Source: Azonexus sp.
GTDB lineage: Bacteria > Pseudomonadota > Gammaproteobacteria > Burkholderiales > Rhodocyclaceae
DNA length: 7,498 bases
NCBI GenBank assembly: GCA_023150195.1
Contig: JAKLLI010000128.1
Span: 1 to 7,498 of the forward strand
Direction of reading: 5' to 3'
Both the position numbers and the translations under genes were made by a program. Positions 1-6,715 of this stretch are shown one piece after another (the stretch's first letter is position 1; each line of letters begins with the position of its first letter). Under the pieces are notes generated by a model, which saw nothing but the letters and a program-made list of their open reading frames with translations, did not search any database and was not told where the DNA came from.

Positions 1-1
1 G

Positions 2-874
2 GAGCCGGTGCTGGTTTCGGGGACGGACGGCGTTGGCACCAAGCTGCGCCTGGCCTTCGAGCTGAATCGCCACGATACGGTGGGGCAGGATCTGGTGGCC
101 ATGAGCGTGAACGACATTCTGGTGCTGGGCGCCGAATCGCTCTTTTTCCTGGATTACTTCGCTTGCGGCAAGCTCGATGTCGATACCGCGGCGGCAGTTG
201 TTGGCGGCATCGCCAAGGGCTGCGAACTGGCCGGTTGCGCCCTGATCGGCGGCGAAACCGCCGAAATGCCGGGCATGTATCCGGATGGTGAGTACGATCT
301 GGCCGGCTTTGCCGTTGGCGTCGTCGAAAAATCCAAGGCCATCGATGGCAAGGACATTGCCCCGGGTGATGTGGTGTTGGGGCTGGCCTCTTCCGGTGCG
401 CACTCCAACGGTTACTCGCTGGTGCGCAAGATCATCGAGCGTTCCCAGCCGGACATGAATGCCAAATTTGATGGCGAGCGCACGCTGGCCGACGTGGTCA
501 TGGCGCCGACCCGCATCTACGTGAAGCAGGTGCTGGCGACCATGGAAAAGGTCACGATCAAGGGCATGGCGCACATTACCGGTGGTGGCCTGCTCGAAAA
601 CGTGCCGCGCGTGCTGCCGGAAAACACCGTGGCCGAGCTGGAAAAGGCCGCCTGGCCGCGTCCCAAGCTGTTCGACTGGATGCAGGCCGAAGGCAATGTG
701 GCCGAAAAGGAAATGCACCGCGTGTTCAATTGCGGGATCGGTCTGGTCGTGGTGGTGGCCGCCGAGGATGCCGATGCCGCGATGGCCGAACTGACGGCGC
801 AGGGCGAAGCGGTGTATCGCATCGGCAAGATTCGCGCGCGTCAGGGTGACGAAGCGCAGACCGTGGTCTGCTGA
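2..874 (+). CDS. purM: Phosphoribosylformylglycinamidine cyclo-ligase (AIR synthetase), 5'-truncated by window edge
   Basis: PurM closes the imidazole ring in purine biosynthesis: it converts formylglycinamidine ribonucleotide plus ATP to 5-aminoimidazole ribonucleotide in the cytoplasm. About 290 residues are visible. The reading frame is open to the left edge (E-P precede [18 protein letters not shown]), so the GTG at 8 is not the true start. Compared with the ~345-residue E. coli enzyme, roughly the first 55-60 residues lie outside the window. Family signatures are all present in order: the GTDGVGTK substrate/ATP motif at the left edge, [73 protein letters not shown] and the C-terminal [11 protein letters not shown] strand. 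These cover the rest of the N-terminal AIRS domain and the whole C-terminal AIRS domain. No break or missing motif is seen. The stop TGA at 872-874 touches or overlaps the start of the next gene, an RlpA-like protein, which suggests co-transcription although the functions are unrelated. Confidence 0.97.
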   Translation, partial: EPVLVSGTDGVGTKLRLAFELNRHDTVGQDLVAMSVNDILVLGAESLFFLDYFACGKLDVDTAAAVVGGIAKGCELAGCALIGGETAEMPGMYPDGEYDLAGFAVGVVEKSKAIDGKDIAPGDVVLGLASSGAHSNGYSLVRKIIERSQPDMNAKFDGERTLADVVMAPTRIYVKQVLATMEKVTIKGMAHITGGGLLENVPRVLPENTVAELEKAAWPRPKLFDWMQAEGNVAEKEMHRVFNCGIGLVVVVAAEDADAAMAELTAQGEAVYRIGKIRARQGDEAQTVVC

Positions 875-1415
875 TGTGACGGTCAGGGTAGCGGCTTGGT
901 GCTGCGCCCTGTGGCTGCTGGTTCCGCCCGTCTTGGCGGAACAGCCGCCGGCGCAGGATATGCCGGCTTTGCCCTACCCCCTGCAAGATGCCGGTGCGCC
1001 GCTGGATGGGCTGGCCAGCTATTACGGCGGCAAGTTTCATGGCCGGAAAACCGCGTCCGGTGAGCGCTACGACAAGCAGGCGCTGACGGCAGCCAGCAAT
1101 CGATTTCCGCTGAATACCCGGCTGGCGGTGCGCCGCACCGCGACCAACGCCTGTGTGGTCGTGCGCAACACGGACCGCATGCATGCCCGGCACGAGTTGC
1201 GCATCATCGATCTTTCCGTGGCCGGCGCCAAAAAGCTGGGCATGCTGCTGGCCGGGGTGGTTGGCGTGCAAGTGAAATCCATGCCTCAACATTTGCCGGC
1301 CAATGACGAACAGGCCTGTCTTGCCGCCTTTGCCGCACCGCCCGTTCCCTGTGTTGAATGCGGTCAACCGCCGATTCACGAGGAAAATGCCGGGCCCTTC
1401 TTCAGCGATCCCTGA
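846..1415 (+). CDS. Exported RlpA-like double-psi beta-barrel protein, no SPOR domain
   Basis: Small secreted protein of the RlpA (septal ring lytic transglycosylase) family. Numbering from the GTG at 846 (189 aa): positively charged n-region with KRR at 3-5, hydrophobic core about 13-30, and a likely signal peptidase I site after VLA (29-31). No lipobox is seen; the two Cys at 19-20 sit inside the core. The double-psi beta-barrel spans about 55-145: [44 protein letters not shown] and [15 protein letters not shown]. Of the polar residues held to be catalytic in RlpA, Glu (E73, in SGE) and Asp (D110, in NTDR) are kept, but the usual AAH histidine is Ser (S84). The normal NDRGPF loop is also altered. 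There is no C-terminal SPOR domain; instead a short tail carries a CVEC pair (C169/C172). Glycan cleavage is therefore doubtful and a binding role is possible. GTG at 846 gives a 29-base overlap with purM; GTG at 876 would follow the purM stop after one base and still leave a signal peptide. Neither start has a clear Shine-Dalgarno sequence. Confidence 0.85.
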   Translation: MTKRRPWSADVTVRVAAWCCALWLLVPPVLAEQPPAQDMPALPYPLQDAGAPLDGLASYYGGKFHGRKTASGERYDKQALTAASNRFPLNTRLAVRRTATNACVVVRNTDRMHARHELRIIDLSVAGAKKLGMLLAGVVGVQVKSMPQHLPANDEQACLAAFAAPPVPCVECGQPPIHEENAGPFFSDP

Positions 1416-1417
1416 TT

Positions 1418-1451
1418 TTGTGCAGGCAGCTACCAGTGGCTTCGCTACAAT
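1418..1451 (+). promoter_or_regulatory. Possible sigma70-type promoter upstream of the efflux operon
   Basis: The only non-coding gap of any size (1416-1493, 78 bases) holds TACAAT at 1446-1451, a 5/6 match to the -10 consensus. It would place the transcription start near 1458 and leave a ~36-base leader before the ATG at 1494. The best -35-like hexamer is TTGTGC at 1418-1423, but the 22-base spacer is longer than ideal. The -10 is credible; the -35 is weak, so the promoter may need an activator or may not be real. No operator or linked regulator gene is evident. No terminator hairpin with a T tract follows the RlpA-like gene, so read-through from purM is also possible. Confidence 0.3.
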
Positions 1452-1493
1452 CGCTGCTCACGCCTGAATCCCACTTATGCCCCTGATCAGCCC

Positions 1494-2544
1494 ATGAATA
1501 CACGCGGTCGTCGAATGATTTCCCTGGTGGCCGTTGCCGGCCTGATTGCGCTGGGGGTGTTTGCGTGGCAAGCGAACCGGACGCCAGCCGGAAACGGCGA
1601 CCCTCGTTGCCAGCGATTTTGCCGACGAATTGAGCGCGGTAGGCTCCCTCAAGGCGGCGGAGTCGGTGGTGCTGCGCCCGGAAACCAGTGGCCGTGTGGT
1701 CAGTATCGGCTTTCGCGATGGCGAGGTGGTGAGCAAGGGCGCGCTCCTGCTGGCGCTGGATACCACCGTGCAGGATGCCGAACTGGCGCAAGCCCGGGCC
1801 AATCTGGCCCTGACGCAAAGCAGTTATCGCCGCAATCAGGAATTGCTCGAGAAAAAATTCATCAGCCCGCAAGCGCTGGAAGCCTCGGGCGCGGCGCTCG
1901 CCGTGCAGCAGGCGGCAGTGCAACTGGCCGAGGCCAAGGCGGCCAAAATGCGCCTGCGCGCGCCTTTCCGGGGCATGGTGGGATTGCGTGAGTTGAGTGT
2001 CGGCACCTATGTCAAAGAGGGGGAGACCCTCATCACGGTGGACGATATCGCCAGCCTGCGTGTCGATTTCCGGCTGCCGGAATCGGCCCTGGGCCGGCTG
2101 GCGCGTGGTCAGGTCGTGAGCTTGTCCAGCGACGCCCTGCCGGGGGAAGCGTTTACCGCCAGGGTCGAGGCGCTGGACCCGCAACTGGACCCCAATGGCC
2201 GTTCAATCGCCGTGCGCGCCCGGCTGGATAATCCGGGCGGACGGCTGCGGCCGGGCATGTTCGTGCGTGTCCGGATGGTGCTGGGTGAACGCAAGCAGGT
2301 GGTGATGTTGCCGGAAGCCGCCGTGATTCCCGGACAAAAGCCCAGTGTCTACACCGTGGTCGACGGCAAGGTCGTGCCGGTGAGCGTGCGGCTGGGGGTT
2401 CGCCGCGATGCGCAGGTCGAAGTGCTTGAGGGGGTGCAGGCCGGTGCAGTGGTGGTGACCGCCGGGCAGATGAAGCTCAAGCCGGGCGCCGCGGTGACGA
2501 CGGCGGCACCTGCTGCGCCGGTCGGGATGGCCGCCAGCAAATGA
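1494..2544 (+). pseudogene. RND efflux periplasmic adaptor (membrane fusion protein) with an apparent +1 frameshift near the 5' end
   Basis: Periplasmic adaptor of the HlyD/AcrA type that links an inner-membrane RND permease to an outer-membrane channel. The ATG at 1494 begins a typical anchor or uncleaved signal: RGRR, then a hydrophobic stretch from MISLVAVAGLIALGVFA to WQANR. That frame then degenerates into Arg/Gly-rich sequence. The adaptor body is in the next frame, which has a stop at 1543-1545 and is open from 1546 to the TGA at 2542-2544. Body domains in order: first barrel/lipoyl half (LRPETSGRVVSIGFRDGEVV), alpha-helical hairpin (about 1765-1945), second lipoyl half (LRAPFRGMVG), beta-barrel (VDFRLPESALGRLARGQ, then LRPGMFVRVRM) and membrane-proximal domain to the end. 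Removing one base between roughly 1553 and 1591 would give a normal ~349-residue adaptor. Without it, the body starts at best at TTG 1546 with no export signal. This is either a genuine inactivating mutation or a sequence error. The stop overlaps the permease start as ATGA. No good Shine-Dalgarno sequence precedes 1494; ATG 1515 is an alternative start. Confidence 0.8.
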
Positions 2545-5500
2545 AGATTTCCGAAGTCTGCATCCGGCGTCCGGTCTTTGCCACCGTGCTGTCGCTGGTG
2601 GTGATGCTGCTCGGTCTGGTGTCCTGGGATCGCCTGACGGTGCGCGAATACCCCAAGATTGACGAGCCGGTGGTGACGGTGTCGACCAGCTATCGCGGCG
2701 CCTCCGCCGACATCATCGAGTCGCAGGTCACCAAGCCGCTGGAAGATTCGCTGGCCGGGATCGAAGGCGTGGAAGTCATCACCTCGATTTCGCGGGCGGA
2801 GAGCAGCCAGATTTCGGTGCGTTTCAAGTTGGAGCGGGCGCCGGATTCGGCGGCTGCCGATGTGCGCGACCGCGTTTCCCGGGTCCGCAACAAGCTGCCG
2901 GACGAGGTCGACGAGCCGGTGATCGCGAAAGTGGAGGCCGATGCCAACCCCATCGTCTGGATCGCCTTTTCCTCGGATCAGCATTCCGCGCTGGAAGTGA
3001 CCGATGTGGCCAACCGGCTGGTCAAGCCCAAGTTGCAGACGCTGCCGGGGGCGGCGGATGTCCGGGTGTTCGGCGAGCGCAAGTTTGCCATGCGCATTTG
3101 GCTGGACAAGCAGCGGCTGGCGGCCTATCAGCTGACGCCTGCCGACATCGAGGATGCGCTGCGCAAGCAGAACGTGGAGGTGCCCGCCGGGCGAATTGAA
3201 AGCGAAGCGCGTGAATTTTCCGTGGTCACCAGTACCGATTTGCGCACGCCGGCGGAATTTGGCGCCGTGGTGGTGCGTACGGTCAACGGCTATCCGGTGC
3301 GGATTTCCGATGTGGCGCGGGTGGAAATCGGCGCTGCGGCCGAACGCAGTACGGTGCGTTTCAAGGGCCGGCCAGCGGTGGCGCTGGGGGTGATCAAGCA
3401 GGCCACGGCCAATCCGCTTGAACTGTCCAGTGCCTTGCGCGAGGCCTTGCCGCGTGTGGCCAGCGAACTCCCAGAAGGCATGACGGCCAATATTTCCTAC
3501 GATTCCTCGGTGTTCATCGACCGCTCGATTGCCTCGGTGTTCAAAACCATCGGTGAGGCCATTTTGCTGGTGCTGGCGATCATCTTTTTCTTCCTGCGCA
3601 ATCTGCGCGCCACGCTGATTCCGCTGGTGACCATCCCGGTTTCGCTGGTGGGCGCGTTTGCGATCATGTTCGTGCTCGGTTTCAGCATCAATACGCTGAC
3701 CCTGCTGGCCCTGGTGCTGGCGATCGGGCTGGTGGTGGACGACGCGATTGTCGTGCTGGAGAACATCTATCGCCACATCGAAGCCGGCATGTCGCGGCGG
3801 CAGGCCGCCTTCAAGGGCGCCTCGGAAATCGGGTTTGCCGTGGTCGCGATGACGCTGACCCTGGCCGCCGTCTACGCGCCGGTGGCTTTCATGACCGGGC
3901 GTACCGGCAAGCTGTTCATCGAGTTCGCCCTGACCCTGGCCGGCGCGGTGCTGGTGTCGGGCTTTGTCGCGCTCACCCTGTCGCCGATGATGTGTTCCGT
4001 GCTCTTGCGTCACGACGCCAGGCACGGGGCAGTTTTTCTGCTGATCGAGCGTTTTCTGGACGGCCTGAATCGCGGTTACCGGCGACTTCTGACCGCGTCG
4101 TTAAACCTGCGCTGGCTGGTGGTCTTGGCCTTCCTGGGGGTGGCGGTTGCCTGCGGTCTACTGTTTAAAACCCTGAAAACCGAACTGGCGCCGGTGGAAG
4201 ATCGCGGTGTGATTCTCGGCGTGTTCAACGGACCGGACGGGGCAACGCTGGCCTACACCGAAAAATATGCGCGCCAGCTGGAAGCCATTTACGCGACCGT
4301 GCCGGAGGCCGAACGCTATTTTGTGGTGGCGGGCAATCCCGTGGTGAATCAGGGGATTTCCTTTGTCGGCCTGACCGACTGGCAGGCACGCAGCCGCCGT
4401 TCGCCGGAGATTGCCAAGTCGCTCTTTCCCCGATTTGGGGCGGTGCCCGGCGTGATGGCTTTCCCGGTCACGCCGCCATCCTTGGGGCAAAGCCCGCGTG
4501 AACGCCCGATCAATTTCGTGATTGCGACGACGGCGCCCTATGCCGAACTGCAACAGGTCACGCAGGCCTTTCTGGCTGAACTGGCGAAAAATCCCGGCCT
4601 GACCAATGTCGATACGGACCTCAAACTGAACAAGCCGGAACTGGATGTACAGGTGCGCCGCGACAAAGCCGCCGACCTCGGCGTGCCGGTGGAAACCCTG
4701 GGGCGCACGCTGGAGAGCGCGCTGGGCGGTCGTCAGGTGACCCGCTTCAAGCGCGATGGCGAGCAGTACGACGTGATCGTTCAGGTGGCGGAGGTAGACC
4801 GCCGCTCGCCCGAGGATATTCGCGATATTTACGTGCGAGGTCGCGATAACACCATGATCTCGCTGGATAACTTGCTGGATGTCCGCGAAACCATTGCCCC
4901 CCGCGAACTCAATCATTTTGGCCAGCGGCGGGCGGTGACGATCACTGCCAATCTGGCGCCGGGTTACACCCTGGGTGAGGCGCTGACGGCCATGGATGCC
5001 ATTGCCGCACAGGTGCTCAAGCCCGGCTATGCCGTGGATTACAACGGGCAAAGCCGCGAGTTCCGCCAATCCTCGTCCTCGCTGGCGCTCACCTTTGGCT
5101 TGGCGCTGGCCTTCATTTACCTGGTGCTGGCTGCGCAGTTTGAAAGTTTCCGCGACCCGTTCATCATCATGCTCACCGTGCCCTTGTCGATGGCTGGCGC
5201 CTTGCTGGCACTTTGGGCGACCGGCGGCACGCTGAATGTGTATAGTCAGATCGGGCTGGTCACGCTGGTGGGCCTGATTACCAAGCACGGGATTCTGATT
5301 GTCGAGTTTGCCAACCAGTTGCAGGAACAAGGGCTTGATTTGCGTGATGCAGTGATTGAATCCGCCAGCCTGCGTCTGCGCCCCATCCTGATGACCACGG
5401 GCGCCATGGTGCTCGGCGCCGTGCCGCTGGCACTGGCCACCGGCGCCGGGGCCGAATCGCGGCAGCAGATTGGTTGGGTCATTGTCGGCGGTCTCTTGCT

Positions 5501-5588
5501 CGGGACCCTGTTAACCTTGTTTGTCGTGCCAGCGGTCTACTCGCTGCTGGCCGCAAAAAAGACCGTTGTTGAAGAGGGATGTGCGTGA
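2541..5588 (+). CDS. RND multidrug-type efflux permease (HAE-1/AcrB-like inner-membrane pump)
   Basis: Proton-driven inner-membrane transporter of the resistance-nodulation-division superfamily, 1015 aa, the usual length for AcrB-like pumps, which act as trimers. It opens with the classic MKISEVCIRRPVFATVLSLV (TM1), followed by a large periplasmic loop with porter segments. TM2-TM6 lie around residues 335-485, with the TM4 proton-relay pair D400-D401 in GLVVDDAIVVLENIYRH (AcrB D407/D408). TM7 is near 530-545, then a second periplasmic loop. TM8-TM12 begin near residue 850. TM10 carries K915 in GLITKHGILIVEFANQ, aligning with AcrB K940; the next residue is His where AcrB has Asn. TM11 begins RLRPILMTTGAMVLGAVPLAL. 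No frameshift or missing relay residue is seen. The start ATG overlaps the adaptor stop (ATGA), implying coupled translation, and the stop overlaps the response regulator start (TGATG). The substrate cannot be read from sequence; overall similarity is to drug/solvent exporters rather than CusA-type metal pumps. No outer-membrane factor gene is present in the window. Confidence 0.95.
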   Translation: MKISEVCIRRPVFATVLSLVVMLLGLVSWDRLTVREYPKIDEPVVTVSTSYRGASADIIESQVTKPLEDSLAGIEGVEVITSISRAESSQISVRFKLERAPDSAAADVRDRVSRVRNKLPDEVDEPVIAKVEADANPIVWIAFSSDQHSALEVTDVANRLVKPKLQTLPGAADVRVFGERKFAMRIWLDKQRLAAYQLTPADIEDALRKQNVEVPAGRIESEAREFSVVTSTDLRTPAEFGAVVVRTVNGYPVRISDVARVEIGAAAERSTVRFKGRPAVALGVIKQATANPLELSSALREALPRVASELPEGMTANISYDSSVFIDRSIASVFKTIGEAILLVLAIIFFFLRNLRATLIPLVTIPVSLVGAFAIMFVLGFSINTLTLLALVLAIGLVVDDAIVVLENIYRHIEAGMSRRQAAFKGASEIGFAVVAMTLTLAAVYAPVAFMTGRTGKLFIEFALTLAGAVLVSGFVALTLSPMMCSVLLRHDARHGAVFLLIERFLDGLNRGYRRLLTASLNLRWLVVLAFLGVAVACGLLFKTLKTELAPVEDRGVILGVFNGPDGATLAYTEKYARQLEAIYATVPEAERYFVVAGNPVVNQGISFVGLTDWQARSRRSPEIAKSLFPRFGAVPGVMAFPVTPPSLGQSPRERPINFVIATTAPYAELQQVTQAFLAELAKNPGLTNVDTDLKLNKPELDVQVRRDKAADLGVPVETLGRTLESALGGRQVTRFKRDGEQYDVIVQVAEVDRRSPEDIRDIYVRGRDNTMISLDNLLDVRETIAPRELNHFGQRRAVTITANLAPGYTLGEALTAMDAIAAQVLKPGYAVDYNGQSREFRQSSSSLALTFGLALAFIYLVLAAQFESFRDPFIIMLTVPLSMAGALLALWATGGTLNVYSQIGLVTLVGLITKHGILIVEFANQLQEQGLDLRDAVIESASLRLRPILMTTGAMVLGAVPLALATGAGAESRQQIGWVIVGGLLLGTLLTLFVVPAVYSLLAAKKTVVEEGCA
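5574..5578 (+). promoter_or_regulatory. Shine-Dalgarno site choosing the response regulator start
   Basis: A purine-rich GAGGG at 5574-5578, within GAAGAGGGA, lies 9 bases before the ATG at 5588. It lies directly against the in-frame ATG at 5579, too close to serve it. This favours 5588 as the real start. The site sits inside the last codons of the permease gene, so ribosomes ending there can re-initiate through the TGATG junction. Confidence 0.6.
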
Positions 5589-6715
5589 TGGATCGCAAAT
5601 TGTGCGTTTTTGTGGTGGATGACGACGAAATCATGCTCGAAATTCTCGGCGCCATTCTTCAGGAAGAGTTTGTGGTCGAGCGCTTCGCCACGGGCGAAGC
5701 CTGTCTGGCCCGGGTTGCCGAACAGAAGCCGGATATTCTGGCGCTGGATTTGACCCTGCCCGGCATCAGCGGTCTTGAAATCTGCCAGCGTCTCAAGGGT
5801 GACTGGGAGACCCAGGGCATTCCCATCCTCTTTGTTTCCGGCAACGGCGACATGGAAACGCGCATCGCCTGCTATGAAGCCGGCGGTGAGGATTTCATCA
5901 CCAAGCCTTTCGATCCCGATGAGCTGCTGCGCAAGATGCGTATTTCGGCGCGGATTCTGGGCGAAAAGGAAGCCTTGAATGAACAGGCCGGTTACGCGAC
6001 CCGGACGGCCATGTCCGCCATGGCCAGCATGGGTGAACTGGGTGTCGTGCTGCAATTCCTCAGCAAATCCTTTGCCTGCAACGACGTGGATGAAGTGGGC
6101 TTGGCCTTGCTGGACGCGATGCAGCAATATGGGCTGAACGCGGCGGTGCAGTTGCGCCTGGGCGACACGGCCGTGTCCCTGAGCCGGAATGGCCGCAATC
6201 TGCCGCTGGAGGTGTCGGTCCTCAATCATGTGCAGGACTCGGGGCGGATTTTTCAGTTCAAATCCCGCTGCGTGTTCAATTACGGTCGCGTCACGCTGAT
6301 GATCAACGACATGCCGCAGGACGATCCGGAACGCGCTGGCCGCATTCGCGATAACGGGGCCTTGCTCGCCGAAGGTGCGGATGCCCGCATGAAGGCCATC
6401 GAAGCCGAGGATCTGGCCCAGCATCGGCGCAAAGCCATCGAAGCAGCCCTGCCGCATGTGCAGGCCACGCTGGACGGCGTGCAGGGCAATTACCGGCGTA
6501 ATTCCCTGGAAATGACCCAGGTCATGATCGATTTTCAGGAAGCCCTGACCAAGGCATTTTTTACCCTGGGCTTGACCGAAGGCCAGGAAGAAATGATGAC
6601 CAATCTCGCGGGCGACTACATGCAGCGTCTGGTTGCCAGCCAGGATGCCAGCCTGATGACCATCGGCCAGCTGGAATCCCTGGCACGCAGCCTGGAAGCC
6701 CTGCTCAAGCAGTGA
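5588..6715 (+). CDS. Response regulator: receiver domain plus uncharacterised GAF-like/helical C-terminal region
   Basis: Two-component response regulator of 375 aa from the ATG at 5588; an in-frame ATG at 5579 adds three residues but lacks a usable ribosome site. The receiver domain (about 4-122) is complete: acidic pair in FVVDDDEIM (D11-D13), phospho-acceptor D54 in ALDLTLPG, Ser84 in FVSGN and K106 in ITKPF. A helical linker follows (126-158), with TAMSAMASMGELGVVLQFL. Residues about 159-270 look like a degenerate GAF/PAS-type alpha-beta domain (LALLDAMQQYGLNAAVQLRL, RIFQFKSRCVFNYGRVTLMI, DMPQDDPERAGRIRDNGALL). The last ~100 residues are predominantly helical and rich in Ala, Glu, Gln and Leu. 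I see no helix-turn-helix, GGDEF, EAL, HD-GYP, CheB, PP2C or kinase motif, so the output is unknown and is probably protein-protein or ligand-based. Its start overlaps the permease stop by one base, placing it in the efflux operon, but no histidine kinase is present. Its 3' end overlaps convergent miaA by 11 bases. The receiver assignment is secure; the GAF-like reading is tentative. Confidence 0.9.
   Translation: MDRKLCVFVVDDDEIMLEILGAILQEEFVVERFATGEACLARVAEQKPDILALDLTLPGISGLEICQRLKGDWETQGIPILFVSGNGDMETRIACYEAGGEDFITKPFDPDELLRKMRISARILGEKEALNEQAGYATRTAMSAMASMGELGVVLQFLSKSFACNDVDEVGLALLDAMQQYGLNAAVQLRLGDTAVSLSRNGRNLPLEVSVLNHVQDSGRIFQFKSRCVFNYGRVTLMINDMPQDDPERAGRIRDNGALLAEGADARMKAIEAEDLAQHRRKAIEAALPHVQATLDGVQGNYRRNSLEMTQVMIDFQEALTKAFFTLGLTEGQEEMMTNLAGDYMQRLVASQDASLMTIGQLESLARSLEALLKQ

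Noticed and set aside
1428..1441. Imperfect dyad AGCTACCAGTGGCT just upstream of the TACAAT element, a possible operator
   Set aside because: The arms are short with mismatches, there is no second copy and no linked DNA-binding regulator, so it is not distinguishable from chance.
1477..1497. Six-codon reading frame MPLISP whose TGA overlaps the adaptor ATG at 1494 (ATGA), resembling a leader peptide
   Set aside because: There is no ribosome site, no regulatory codon run and no attenuator hairpin; short frames like this are expected by chance.
1553..1557. G5 run considered as a programmed frameshift site in the adaptor gene
   Set aside because: There is no known slippery-site arrangement or stimulatory structure visible, and adaptor proteins are not known to use recoding; mutation or sequence error is simpler.
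1402..2184. 260-codon minus-strand open frame opposite the adaptor
   Set aside because: It covers the promoter gap and adaptor body, has no recognisable motif and mirrors GC-rich codons.
2349..4025. Long open frame (558 codons) on the minus strand across the adaptor end and the permease
   Set aside because: It is antisense to a clear RND permease and adaptor; its translation is His/Arg/Gln-rich low-complexity sequence typical of the complement of GC-rich genes.
4158..5330. 390-codon minus-strand open frame inside the permease gene
   Set aside because: Same reason: composition is a mirror of the permease codons and no protein motif is visible.
6701..6712. Inverted repeat CTGCT-CA-AGCAG at the convergent gene junction, considered as a bidirectional terminator
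   Set aside because: The stem is 5 bp with a 2-base centre and no T tract on either side, and it lies within coding sequence of both genes.
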